Positions 53,383 to 62,115 of a stretch of DNA of 64,000 nucleotides are shown in pieces (position 1 is the stretch's first letter; each line of letters starts with the position of its first letter). This DNA comes from Chryseobacterium arthrosphaerae (GTDB lineage Bacteria; Bacteroidota; Bacteroidia; Flavobacteriales; Weeksellaceae). The stretch covers positions 434,001-498,000 of the forward strand of contig NZ_MAYG01000001.1 in the NCBI RefSeq assembly GCF_001684965.1. The letters run 5' to 3'. Both the position numbers and the translations under genes were made by a program. A model generated the notes under the pieces. It ran no database searches and was not told the origin of the DNA. It saw nothing but the letters and a program-made list of their open reading frames with translations.

Positions 53383-54414
53383 TTATGCATTAATTAAAAG
53401 TTCAAAGCTATTTAATGCTTTTCCGCTTTGCAGACTTTCCCGGGCAAGAAGAAGGCAATTCTCATAAGTGTCGAATTTTCCGGTGTGATAAAGAGCTGTG
53501 GATGCGTTAGCCAGAACCACGGAATTTTGCTGTTCACTTCCTTTCCCTTTCAGGATATTCATGAAGATTTTTGCCGTTTCCTGAATGCTGTTTCCTGCTT
53601 TAATATCTTCTAAAGTGACAGGATTAAAACCCAGGTCTTCTGCAGAGTAGATGCTTTCACCGCTTTTAGTAATAATTTTACTGTCGCCGGTTAAACTGAT
53701 CTCATCATAGCCGTCGAGCCCATGTACCAGGATAAACTCTCGCTTCTCCTTCTGAAGAAGATACTGATAGATCCTTGCAATCTCCAGATTATAAACCCCG
53801 ATCATCGAAAACTGAGGTTTTGCAGGATTGACCAATGGACCTAAAAGGTTAAAAAATGTTCTCAATCCCAGGGATTTTCTCAATAAACCAACGGATTGCA
53901 GGGCAGGGTGGAAGTAAGGAGCATGTAAAAAGCAGATGTTGGCCCTGTTCAGATCTTCATTCAGCTGTTCAGTATTGTTTTTAAACTGATATCCAAGTTC
54001 TTCCAGTACATTGGAAGAGCCTGTAGTGGTAGAAGCCCCGTAATTACCATGTTTTGTTACCTTCTGTCCGGCTCCGGCCACTACAAAGCTGGCCAATGTT
54101 GATATATTGATTGTGTTTTTTCCGTCACCTCCGGTTCCTACGATGTCAATGGCATCACTGGCATCAAGATCTACAGGAACAGCCATCTGAAGCAGGGCTT
54201 CCCTGAAACCTTCCAGCTCGTTCAGTGTAATGTTCCGCATCAGAAAAACACTGATGAAAGCCGTTACTTCCGCAGCATTGAATTTATTCTGAGCAATTTC
54301 GATCATCATGGCTTTAGCCTCAGATTTTGAGAGTGTATGATGATTAAACAGGTATTGCAGTATTTCTTTCATTTGTGGTGTTTTTATTGTGGGTAAAGTT
54401 GCTGTTGTTTTCAT
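53383..54414 (-). CDS. trpD: Anthranilate phosphoribosyltransferase
   Basis: A 343-aa enzyme that joins anthranilate to PRPP. The PRPP motif GTGGDG is at 93-98 and the KHGNYGASTTTG block follows. The ATG at 54414 overlaps the trpG stop by 4 bp (ATGA), which suggests coupling. A second Met at residue 15 (54372) would also fit the family; both give an intact enzyme. Confidence 0.95.
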   Translation of the reverse strand: MKTTATLPTIKTPQMKEILQYLFNHHTLSKSEAKAMMIEIAQNKFNAAEVTAFISVFLMRNITLNELEGFREALLQMAVPVDLDASDAIDIVGTGGDGKNTINISTLASFVVAGAGQKVTKHGNYGASTTTGSSNVLEELGYQFKNNTEQLNEDLNRANICFLHAPYFHPALQSVGLLRKSLGLRTFFNLLGPLVNPAKPQFSMIGVYNLEIARIYQYLLQKEKREFILVHGLDGYDEISLTGDSKIITKSGESIYSAEDLGFNPVTLEDIKAGNSIQETAKIFMNILKGKGSEQQNSVVLANASTALYHTGKFDTYENCLLLARESLQSGKALNSFELLINA

Positions 54415-55010
54415 GACAGAAGAAAATTTTTGATGATTACTTCTCCGTCAGGAGTCAAAATACTTTCAGGATGGAATTGTACTCCGTGCACATCATAGGT
54501 TCTGTGCTGCAGGGCCATGATCATTCCGTCTTTATCGACCGCTGTAATTTCCAGTTCTTCAGGGAAATTGTCAGGATTTACAGCCCAGCTGTGGTATCTT
54601 CCCACTTCAATTCCTGAATTAAGGTCCTTAAATAGCTTTGTATTTTCCTTTACAAGGTCTGTAGTGGTTGCTACACCGTGGAAGATTTCAGAAAGGTTGA
54701 TCAGGCTTCCTCCGAAGGCTTCGGCAATGGCCTGCTGGCCAAGACATACTCCCAGAATACTTTTAGTTGGGGCGTAAGCTTTTATCAGATCCAGCAGAAT
54801 GCCTGCCTCTTCCGGAATTCCAGGACCTGGAGAAAGGATGATCTTGTCATATTGGTCTATCTCTTCCAGGGTTATTTTATCATTTCTCACCACATCCACT
54901 TTCTGGTTTAAGATCCTTTCAATAATCTGAACCAGGTTATAGGTAAAGCTGTCATAGTTATCAAATACCAGAACTTTAGATGCCGATGGAGTATTTATAG
55001 AGTTGCTCAT
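54411..55010 (-). CDS. trpG: Anthranilate synthase component II (glutamine amidotransferase)
   Basis: A 199-aa class I amidotransferase that feeds ammonia to TrpE. The catalytic triad is Cys89 (GVCLGQQ), His180 and Glu182 (FHPES). The start VLVFDNYDSFTYNL is typical. The protein could also serve PabA function. It lies 23 bp after trpE. Confidence 0.95.
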   Translation of the reverse strand: MSNSINTPSASKVLVFDNYDSFTYNLVQIIERILNQKVDVVRNDKITLEEIDQYDKIILSPGPGIPEEAGILLDLIKAYAPTKSILGVCLGQQAIAEAFGGSLINLSEIFHGVATTTDLVKENTKLFKDLNSGIEVGRYHSWAVNPDNFPEELEITAVDKDGMIMALQHRTYDVHGVQFHPESILTPDGEVIIKNFLLS

Positions 55011-55033
55011 TTTTTTGTTTTTAAGGGTAACTG

Positions 55034-56458
55034 TTAATTTTCTACGATTTTTTCAGCTTTTTCTACAGCTTTTTTCAATGCATTCAGCTTATTGTTCACT
55101 TCCTGCAGTTCATTTTCAGGAACTGATTTGGCTACAAGACCTGCGCCGGCCTGATAATACAGGGTATTGTTTTTGCTTAAAAATGTTCTGATCATAATCG
55201 CCTGGTTGCAGGTGCCGTTTAAACCGATCATTCCTATACAACCGCCATAATATCCACGCGAGTCTTTTTCATATTGATTGATCAGCTGAAGGGCTTTATG
55301 TTTTGGAGCTCCGCTTAAGGTGCCCTGAGGGAAGGTTGCAGAAACCATTTCAAGAGGATTGATATCCTCGGCAACATCTGCAGTCACCTCGCTTACCATA
55401 TGAATCACGTGAGAGAAAAGCTGTATTTCTTTAAGTTTGGTGACCGTCACATTGCTTCCGAGTTTTCCCAAATCATTTCTGGCCAGATCTACCAGCATAG
55501 TATGTTCTGCATTTTCTTTGGGATCAGCCTTTAAAACTTCAATAGCCTGAAGATCAGCCTCGAAATTTCCTGTTCTTTTAGATGTTCCGGCAATTGGATG
55601 AATAACCGCTTTGTTGTTTTTAATAATCAGCTGGCTTTCAGGGCTTGATCCGAATAATTTATAGCTTCCGTAATCAAAATAAAAAAGGTAAGGGGAAGGA
55701 TTGATATTTCTTAAAGCCCTATACACATTAAATTCATCACCTTTAAATTTCTGCTCAAATCTTCTGCTTAAAACCAATTGAAAAACATCACCTCTCATAC
55801 AGTGCTTCTGAGCCGTTTTTACCAGTTCGATATACTCTTCGGCGGTAATGTTTGACGTTTCCTGGCCATTCTTTTCAAAAGGGTAGACCGGAGTATTCTG
55901 ATTTTTGATAAGGTTTTCCAGCAGGTGAAATTCAGACTTTATTCCGCTGATCTGGTTTTCAATAAGGTACATCTCATCATTGAAGTGGTTGATGGCAATT
56001 ACATATTGGTACAGCCTGTATCTTAAAACCGGAATTTCCACTTCAGGACTCTGTGCCTTTAAATTGATGTTTTCAAAGAACTGTACCGCTTCAAAACTGG
56101 TATATCCAAAAAGGCTCTGGGCAGTCTGCTCTATCGGGTCATGGGTCTTTTCACAGTCAAAGGTTTTACGGAAATCTTCAAATATATCCGTGATACTGCG
56201 TTCCATGATCTGATGTTTTACCGGAGCGGAATCAGGAAGCTTAATTTCATATTCACTAAGGTTTTTTACCTCAATTCCGGCGATGGCATTGATGGCGATG
56301 AAGGAAAAATTATTGTCAATACTTTTTGAATCGGAACTTTCCAGAAGAATGGTATCTCTGAATTTATCCCTGATTTTAAGGTAAATATTCATGGGAGTGT
56401 GAAGGTCTCCCAGAGTTTTTTTCGAAACGGTTTTTATTTTGATTGTATCAGTAAACAT
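55034..56458 (-). CDS. trpE: Anthranilate synthase component I
   Basis: A 474-aa chorismate-using enzyme. The LLES motif (38-41), which binds feedback tryptophan, is followed by the C-terminal chorismate domain with SPYLFYF, PIAGTSKRTG and GTLSGAPK. It is the first structural gene of the trp operon and is preceded by a leader peptide and attenuator. Confidence 0.96.
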   Translation of the reverse strand: MFTDTIKIKTVSKKTLGDLHTPMNIYLKIRDKFRDTILLESSDSKSIDNNFSFIAINAIAGIEVKNLSEYEIKLPDSAPVKHQIMERSITDIFEDFRKTFDCEKTHDPIEQTAQSLFGYTSFEAVQFFENINLKAQSPEVEIPVLRYRLYQYVIAINHFNDEMYLIENQISGIKSEFHLLENLIKNQNTPVYPFEKNGQETSNITAEEYIELVKTAQKHCMRGDVFQLVLSRRFEQKFKGDEFNVYRALRNINPSPYLFYFDYGSYKLFGSSPESQLIIKNNKAVIHPIAGTSKRTGNFEADLQAIEVLKADPKENAEHTMLVDLARNDLGKLGSNVTVTKLKEIQLFSHVIHMVSEVTADVAEDINPLEMVSATFPQGTLSGAPKHKALQLINQYEKDSRGYYGGCIGMIGLNGTCNQAIMIRTFLSKNNTLYYQAGAGLVAKSVPENELQEVNNKLNALKKAVEKAEKIVEN

Positions 56459-56489
56459 CTGCTGTTGTATTTTTTTAGATTAAAGGAAT

Positions 56490-56521
56490 AAAAAAAGGCT
56501 TCAACGGTATCCGTCAAAGCC
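56490..56521 (-). terminator. trp attenuator hairpin
   Basis: On the minus strand GGCTTTGACGG pairs with CCGTTGAAGCC (11 bp, two G-U pairs) around an ATA loop, followed by seven T residues. It lies between the leader peptide stop and trpE, where it can stop transcription when tryptophan is plentiful. Confidence 0.88.
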
Positions 56522-56557
56522 TATATATTGTTTATTTTGATTATTTCTGCTGTACAG

Positions 56558-56626
56558 TTAATAACATGACAATCCTTCCAGACCCGACGAAGAGTTTGAA
56601 AGCCACCACCAAATATTGTTGCTCAT
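56558..56626 (-). CDS. trpL: trp operon leader peptide with three Trp codons in a row
   Basis: A 22-residue frame (MSNNIWWWLSNSSSGLEGLS, then Cys-Tyr) with three consecutive TGG codons at 56603-56611. An in-frame ATG at 56635 would add three residues, but it sits at the expected transcript start. Stalling of the ribosome at the Trp codons would control the hairpin at 56490-56521. This small gene is easily missed by gene callers. Confidence 0.9.
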   Translation of the reverse strand: MSNNIWWWLSNSSSGLEGLSCY

Positions 56627-56639
56627 GTTAAACATGTGA

Positions 56640-56647
56640 CAAAATTA
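56640..56647 (-). promoter_or_regulatory. -7 box of the trp operon
   Basis: TAATTTTG matches TAnnTTTG on the minus strand, with a TTG 15 bp upstream (slightly close). The start point would fall near 56634, so the leader mRNA has almost no 5' untranslated region. Confidence 0.6.
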
Positions 56648-56709
56648 TAAATTTTTTTAATACAAAAAATAAAAAAGTGAAAAATTTTGAAACTGCCTGT
56701 CAAAAAAGT

Positions 56710-57354
56710 CTATTTCAAATGTTCAAGTTCCTGTTTCAGTTCACGGAGTTTTGTTTCATACTCTTCATCATGATACGAGGCTGTATACTCTTCCAGGGCA
56801 GAAATATATTCCTCAACAAATTCTTTATTGCTTCTGTCTGCTTCATATTTGATTTTGGCAGAATTTACAGGAGCCAGTTTTGAGTACCTTTCGGCTGCTT
56901 TTCCTTCTTCAGACTGTGTATAGAGGATTACGATATTCTTTTCATATCCGGGGATGTACTTGACCGGGAATGGTACTTCCGTTCTGGGGATCCGGATCGC
57001 ATTTTCAATCGGATAAATGGCTGCTGTAGTGGTCGAAAAGAATGTTGATACATATTTTCCGTCCTGTTTTCTGACAATAGCTTCATAATCGTGGATGTAC
57101 ATATCATTCAAGGTAGAGTTGGTTTCTACATCTGAAGTAATAATGGCAGTACTTTCCACTCCGTATTGATTCAAAAACCAGGCATTCAGGAACTGCCCGC
57201 CAAATCCATTTAAAACAGCCAGTGGAATGACCGGAATCAGAAGCCATGCTTTTTTTGTCAGATACGACAGCAGAACAAAAAATAAAAGGATAATGATCAC
57301 AGTGTAAAAACCATGATGACTGGTAAAAAACAGAATTTTTGAAAGTAAAATCAT
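56710..57354 (-). CDS. Hypothetical membrane protein
   Basis: A 214-aa protein with two N-terminal membrane helices (about 13-30 and 36-55) and a large soluble domain with many charged residues and a C-terminal coiled helix (ETKLRELKQELEHL). No family recognised. It is transcribed toward the trp promoter but ends before it. Confidence 0.75.
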   Translation of the reverse strand: MILLSKILFFTSHHGFYTVIIILLFFVLLSYLTKKAWLLIPVIPLAVLNGFGGQFLNAWFLNQYGVESTAIITSDVETNSTLNDMYIHDYEAIVRKQDGKYVSTFFSTTTAAIYPIENAIRIPRTEVPFPVKYIPGYEKNIVILYTQSEEGKAAERYSKLAPVNSAKIKYEADRSNKEFVEEYISALEEYTASYHDEEYETKLRELKQELEHLK

Positions 57355-57527
57355 GTTTAAATGTACTATTATCTTTTCATATTAGAAATAACTTTTCAAC
57401 GCCGGGCTCACAATGTCTTTTCATCAGGATATACTGAGCTTCTTTTGCTGTATGGATGTTGCTTTACACCCGGATTAAAGGCTGTCTTTCTATTGGATCT
57501 TTTTGTGAACCCAGCATTGAAACTAAT

Positions 57528-57983
57528 TTAATGTACAGGCTCTGTGATCGGAAGGTCTGTTGTTCCGCTGTAGAAAACGATCAGGATAGCACCCTGGTCT
57601 CCTGTTTTACCTCTGTGTGCAGTATTGACGACTTCCGGAAGTACCTGTCCTCTCTTTACCCACTGGGTTTTTCCGTCTTCTTTTCTTTCGATCTGGATTT
57701 CGCCTTTTTCCACATAAGCTGCATTAATGACAGCGTGTTTATGCCAATCCAGGGCAGAATTGGGAGGAACTGCAATTTTAAGAACCGATATTTCCGGTTG
57801 ACCGGCCGGATAGCTGCCGTAAGTAGTACCATCCCATGATTTTGTTGCTTTTAATAAGGTTATGGATTCTATTTTATCGGGATAGTCCGAAGCCTGAGGA
57901 TCAGAAGAAGAATTGTCACAGGATACAATACCGGATAACAAAGTGCCGGCCAGGGCGGCTTTAAATAAATTTTTTGTGGTCAT
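57528..57983 (-). CDS. Cupin-domain lipoprotein
   Basis: A 151-aa lipoprotein (lipid Cys22 in GIVSC). Residues about 60-145 form a small cupin; His81 and His83 (DWHKHAV) and His123 (NTAHRG) are likely metal ligands, with GEIQIE between them. Such proteins bind a metal or small ligand or act as dioxygenases. The role is unknown and it has no operon partner. Confidence 0.82.
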   Translation of the reverse strand: MTTKNLFKAALAGTLLSGIVSCDNSSSDPQASDYPDKIESITLLKATKSWDGTTYGSYPAGQPEISVLKIAVPPNSALDWHKHAVINAAYVEKGEIQIERKEDGKTQWVKRGQVLPEVVNTAHRGKTGDQGAILIVFYSGTTDLPITEPVH

Positions 57984-58158
57984 AAGTTTTTAAATTAGAT
58001 ACTGTTGTTTTAATCTCTATGATTGATTACACAAAAATAATCAGCTTATTTAATTTTCCCTTCATTTTGAATTATTTTTTTATCATCACTGTGTGTACAT
58101 ACCTTTAAAATTTCTTTCAAAGAAAACATTTGTCATAAGTTTAAAAGTTTATTTTTTA

Positions 58159-58166
58159 TATTTTTG
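58159..58166 (+). promoter_or_regulatory. -7 box of the lipoprotein-cytochrome operon
   Basis: TATTTTTG matches TAnnTTTG, 18 bp before the ATG. A convincing -33 box at normal distance is not seen. Confidence 0.45.
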
Positions 58167-58184
58167 CTACCAAATTAGAAAACA

Positions 58185-58403
58185 ATGAAAAAAGTATTAG
58201 CAATTGCATTTATCGGAGGTTTATTAGTTGTAAACTGTTCTAAAAAAGTTGACCATTCATTACAAGACAGCAACACCATGCTTGAAGAGCCTGAAACAAC
58301 TACTGTTGTAGACTCTACTGCTAAGGCTGCTGCTCCGGCTGCTGCAACCCCGGCTACACCTGCTCCTGAAGCTGCTAAAACAGACTCTACAGCGAAAAAA
58401 TAA
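58185..58403 (+). CDS. Small Ala/Pro-rich lipoprotein
   Basis: A 72-aa lipoprotein (lipid Cys18 in VVNC). The rest is a low-complexity stretch rich in Ala, Pro, Thr and Lys with no fold. Its stop shares a base with the ATG of the cytochrome gene (TAATG), so both are translated together. It may be a spacer or an anchor partner of the cytochrome. Confidence 0.8.
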   Translation: MKKVLAIAFIGGLLVVNCSKKVDHSLQDSNTMLEEPETTTVVDSTAKAAAPAAATPATPAPEAAKTDSTAKK

Positions 58404-58777
58404 TGAAAAAAATATTTTTGGCAGGGGCATTGGGGTTTCTGATGCTTTCCTGTTCTAAAAAAGAAAATACCACAGAAGTTGCATCTTCTTCTGAAACAGC
58501 TGCTGTTTCGGAACCTGCAAAAGCTAATCTTTCCGGTGATCAGATCATGGAAACATTAGACTGTTCAGGATGCCACTCTGTGAATGAGAGAATGATAGGA
58601 CCTTCTTATCAGGAAATTGCCGCTAAATATTCCGATAAGGATATTGAGCTGCTGGCTTCCAAGATCATAGAAGGCGGAAGTGGAGTTTGGGGAGGTGTTC
58701 CTATGGCTCCCCATCCACAGGTATCTAAAGAAGATGCCAAAAAAATGGTAGAATATATCCTGAGTCAGAAGAAATAA
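58403..58777 (+). CDS. Lipid-anchored c-type cytochrome
   Basis: A 124-aa lipoprotein (lipid Cys17 in MLSC), then a linker and a class I cytochrome c. The heme site is CSGCH (Cys54, Cys57, His58) and the sixth ligand is probably Met101 in GVPMAPHP. It would carry electrons in the periplasm, for example to an oxidase. It starts inside the stop of the small lipoprotein, and the rlmF gene follows 3 bp later. Confidence 0.9.
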   Translation: MKKIFLAGALGFLMLSCSKKENTTEVASSSETAAVSEPAKANLSGDQIMETLDCSGCHSVNERMIGPSYQEIAAKYSDKDIELLASKIIEGGSGVWGGVPMAPHPQVSKEDAKKMVEYILSQKK

Positions 58778-58780
58778 AAT

Positions 58781-59710
58781 ATGTCTGCCGAAAAATCCAG
58801 TCTGCACACAAGAAATCTGCATCGTGATCCCTATGATTTTGATCAGCTTATTTCTTGTGTGCCGGAACTGAAACACTATGTTTTTACTAATGCTTATCAG
58901 ACGGTAACCATTAACTTCAGTATTCCCAAAGCAGTTAAGCTGCTCAACAAAGCCCTTCTCCTGCACTTTTATAAGATTAAAGAATGGGATATCCCGGATA
59001 CCAATTTATGTCCTCCCATTCCCGGAAGAGCTGACTATGTGCATTATATTGCAGACTTATTAGCGGAAGGTTCTGATGAAATTCCTTCAGGAAACTCTGT
59101 AAAAGGGCTAGATATAGGTACAGGAGCCAATCTTGTCTATCCTTTAATTGCCCATGCATCTTACGGCTGGAATATGCTTGGAACTGACATCAATGAAGGA
59201 TCTTTGAAAAATGCTCAGTTGATCCTGGATCAGAATCCGGATCTTGTATCCGTCATCCAACTGAAACAGCAACCTGATTCCCATCATATTTTCAAAAATA
59301 TCATTGGTGCCGGTGAGCGGTTTACATTTTCGATGTGTAATCCTCCTTTCCACGATTCTGAGGAGGCTGCCATGAAAGGAAATATAAGGAAGACAAAAAA
59401 ACTTAAAAAAGGAAAACCGAAACAGCCGTTGCTTAATTTTGGCGGACAGCAGTCAGAATTATGGTGTGAAGGCGGTGAGCTGGCTTTTATCTCAAAGATG
59501 ATTACTGAAAGTGTTCTGTATTCATCTCAGATTCTTTGGTTTACCTGCCTGGTTTCCAAAAAAGATAATCTGCCTAAACTAATTGCGCTTTTAAAAAAAG
59601 TAAAAGCAATAGAGGTTAAAACAATTGATATGGCCCAGGGACAAAAAGTAAGCAGAATGCTGGCCTGGACATTTATTTCTCCAAAAGAGAGAAAAGCCTG
59701 GCTGGCTTAA
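58781..59710 (+). CDS. rlmF: 23S rRNA (adenine(1618)-N6)-methyltransferase
   Basis: A 309-aa methyltransferase. The SAM motif DIGTGA (111-116) and the N6-adenine catalytic motif NPPFH (187-191) are diagnostic, together with KSSLHTRNLH at the start. It modifies A1618 of 23S rRNA. Its 3-bp spacing from the cytochrome gene is odd for the function and may be chance. Confidence 0.93.
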   Translation: MSAEKSSLHTRNLHRDPYDFDQLISCVPELKHYVFTNAYQTVTINFSIPKAVKLLNKALLLHFYKIKEWDIPDTNLCPPIPGRADYVHYIADLLAEGSDEIPSGNSVKGLDIGTGANLVYPLIAHASYGWNMLGTDINEGSLKNAQLILDQNPDLVSVIQLKQQPDSHHIFKNIIGAGERFTFSMCNPPFHDSEEAAMKGNIRKTKKLKKGKPKQPLLNFGGQQSELWCEGGELAFISKMITESVLYSSQILWFTCLVSKKDNLPKLIALLKKVKAIEVKTIDMAQGQKVSRMLAWTFISPKERKAWLA

Positions 59711-59805
59711 ATTATAGATATGATAGTGATATCCCGTATCTCACTATCTCAATCCCGCATCCCAACTCCATTCCGTTCACATTTTAAAATTTCTGAAAAA
59801 ACTCA

Positions 59806-59836
59806 TTGACGGTCAGCTCAAAAATCCCTAAATTTG
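59806..59836 (+). promoter_or_regulatory. Promoter of lysS
   Basis: TTG (59806-59808), a 20-bp spacer and TAAATTTG (59829-59836) form a complete Bacteroidota promoter, 22 bp before the ATG. Confidence 0.7.
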
Positions 59837-59858
59837 TACGCTTTTAGAAAAATAAGAA

Positions 59859-61556
59859 ATGCAATTATCAGAACAAGAAATCATTAGAAGAGAAAAGCTG
59901 AACAAGCTTACTGAAATGGGGATTAATGCGTTCCCTGCGGATGAGTATACCATTACAGATACTACAGAATCTATAAAACAGGACTTTTCTGAAAGTAAAC
60001 AGGTGAAGATCGCTGGTAGATTGATGTCACGCAGAATTCAAGGGAAGGCTTCTTTTGCAGAATTGCAGGATTCTAAAGGAAAAATTCAGGTTTACTTCAA
60101 CAGAGACGAGATCTGTCCTGGAGAAGATAAAGAATTATACAACGAAGTATACAAGCATCTTCTGGATATCGGTGATATTATCGGTATTGAAGGAGAACTG
60201 TTTACCACTCAGGTAGGAGAGAAGACTGTTTTAGTAAAAAACTTTACGCTTCTTACTAAGGCTTTACGTCCTTTACCTCAGGCAAAAACTGATGAAAACG
60301 GAGTAGTACACGACGGGTTTACAGATCCGGAATTAAGATACAGACAGCGTTATGTAGATTTAACGGTAAACCCACAGGTAAAAGAAATTTTCGTGAAAAG
60401 AACAAAACTGTTCAATGCCATGAGAACGTTCTTTAATGATGCAGGGTATTTTGAAGTAGAAACTCCAATCCTGCAGTCGATTCCTGGGGGAGCTGCTGCT
60501 AAACCTTTTATCACGCATCACAATGCTTTGGATATTCCATTATATTTAAGAATTGCCAACGAATTGTATCTGAAAAGATTGATCGTAGGTGGCTTTGACG
60601 GAGTATACGAGTTCTCTAAAAACTTCAGAAATGAAGGGATGGACAGAACCCACAACCCGGAATTTACCGCAATGGAAATCTATGTGGCTTATAAAGACTA
60701 CAACTGGATGATGGATTTCACTGAGAAATTATTGGAATTCTGTGCAATCCAGGTAAACGGAACTACAAAAGCTACATTCGGAGAGCATGAAGTGGATTTC
60801 AAAGCTCCTTATCCAAGAGTTTCCATGACAGAAGCGATCCTGAAATTCACAGGATTCGATATTACCGGTAAAACTGAGCAGGAATTATATGATTTTGCGA
60901 AGTCTATCGGAATTGAAGTGAATGAAACGATGGGGAAAGGTAAATTGATTGATGAGATCTTCGGTGAGAAATGTGAAGGAAACTTTATCCAGCCGACTTT
61001 CATTACAGATTACCCGGTTGAAATGTCTCCGTTAACAAAGAAACACAGAAGTAAAGAAGGCTTAACAGAGCGTTTTGAATTAATGGTATGTGGTAAAGAA
61101 ATCGCCAATGCTTATTCAGAGCTTAACGATCCTATCGATCAGAGAGAGCGTTTTGAAGCCCAGATGGCCTTATCGGAAAGAGGAGACGATGAAGCAATGT
61201 TCATCGACCAGGATTTCCTCAGAGCATTGGAATATGGTATGCCGCCAACTTCAGGATTAGGTATCGGTATGGACAGATTGATCATGTTCCTTACAAACAA
61301 TGCCTCCATTCAGGAAGTATTATTCTTCCCTCAGATGAGACCTGAAAAAGCAGCACCACAGATTGAACTGGGAGAGGACGAGAAAGTAATCCTTGAAATC
61401 CTAAATTCTCAGGAAGAGCCGATGGCTTTGGCTGAAGTAAAAGAAAGAAGCCAGTTATCCGGCAAAAAATGGGATAAAGCTTCTAAAACTCTGACAAAGA
61501 ACAATATTGTGAAAGTAGAGAAGATTGATGAGAGCCTTTTGATGAAACTGGCTTAA
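59859..61556 (+). CDS. lysS: Lysyl-tRNA synthetase, class II
   Basis: A 565-aa enzyme. An N-terminal OB-fold anticodon-binding domain (about 50-150) is followed by the class II core with motif 2 (FRNEGMDRTHNPEF) and motif 3 (GLGIGMDRL). Beyond residue 500 is a 65-residue C-terminal tail resembling a small winged helix (EILNSQEEPMALAEVKER), a feature of the flavobacterial form. It is monocistronic, with its own promoter and terminator. Confidence 0.96.
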   Translation: MQLSEQEIIRREKLNKLTEMGINAFPADEYTITDTTESIKQDFSESKQVKIAGRLMSRRIQGKASFAELQDSKGKIQVYFNRDEICPGEDKELYNEVYKHLLDIGDIIGIEGELFTTQVGEKTVLVKNFTLLTKALRPLPQAKTDENGVVHDGFTDPELRYRQRYVDLTVNPQVKEIFVKRTKLFNAMRTFFNDAGYFEVETPILQSIPGGAAAKPFITHHNALDIPLYLRIANELYLKRLIVGGFDGVYEFSKNFRNEGMDRTHNPEFTAMEIYVAYKDYNWMMDFTEKLLEFCAIQVNGTTKATFGEHEVDFKAPYPRVSMTEAILKFTGFDITGKTEQELYDFAKSIGIEVNETMGKGKLIDEIFGEKCEGNFIQPTFITDYPVEMSPLTKKHRSKEGLTERFELMVCGKEIANAYSELNDPIDQRERFEAQMALSERGDDEAMFIDQDFLRALEYGMPPTSGLGIGMDRLIMFLTNNASIQEVLFFPQMRPEKAAPQIELGEDEKVILEILNSQEEPMALAEVKERSQLSGKKWDKASKTLTKNNIVKVEKIDESLLMKLA

Positions 61557-61580
61557 ATTTCAGAAAATCTAAATATAAAG

Positions 61581-61611
61581 AAAAAGGTACAGTGTTATGC
61601 TGTACCTTTTT
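61581..61611. terminator. Bidirectional terminator between lysS and the ClbS-like gene
   Basis: AAAAAGGTACAG pairs perfectly with CTGTACCTTTTT around a 7-nt loop, overlapping the last codons of the minus-strand gene. Confidence 0.82.
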
Positions 61612-62110
61612 CTTTTTTCCATTTCCGAAGCTGCGTCCTGAAGTTTATAAACGGAGCTACAGTATTGATGTGTATCCATTTCCATACCGGCCACCTGGCA
61701 GCTGTTGTTGCCCACTTTCTTTGCTCAGGAACAAATAAGGTCTCGTGGTCAAGGTTTTCGATCCAGCTTATAATTTCATTTACCTGATTTTTTAACAGCT
61801 CTCTCTGCTGTTGTAAGCTGTATGAACCATATTGCTCATAAAATGATTGGTACAGTCCTTTTAAGTTATTCCATTTATAATCAGGGGTAGGTGTTTTTAC
61901 CTCAATTCCTCTTCTTTCATCAGACTCCCATTTTAGAAGCAGCTGAGTCCAGCCGATCTGATAAGAGATATTTTGTGAAGGTGTTTTATCAACATTGGCC
62001 TTAAACAGGTCTTTATCTGTTTCTTTTATATCATCAAATTCCTGATCATACAGCTGATATCTCTTTTTAAGCTCTTCAATAAGCTCATTGCTGTCTTTGT
62101 AGCTTTGCAT
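61595..62110 (-). CDS. ClbS/DfsB-family protein
   Basis: A 171-aa four-helix protein of the DinB-like ClbS/DfsB group (DUF1706). NISYQIGWTQLLLKWE and the later WKWIHINTVAPFINF are family features. ClbS protects E. coli from colibactin; the role of chromosomal homologues is unknown. It starts 5 bp after cydB ends and looks co-transcribed with it. Confidence 0.85.
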   Translation of the reverse strand: MQSYKDSNELIEELKKRYQLYDQEFDDIKETDKDLFKANVDKTPSQNISYQIGWTQLLLKWESDERRGIEVKTPTPDYKWNNLKGLYQSFYEQYGSYSLQQQRELLKNQVNEIISWIENLDHETLFVPEQRKWATTAARWPVWKWIHINTVAPFINFRTQLRKWKKEKGTA

Positions 62111-62115
62111 ATTGC

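Noticed and set aside
56522..56640. A specific antiterminator pairing for the trp leader
   Set aside because: GGCTTTCAA near the Trp codons could pair with the 3' arm of the terminator, but a stalled ribosome would cover it, so the model is not coherent without folding calculations.
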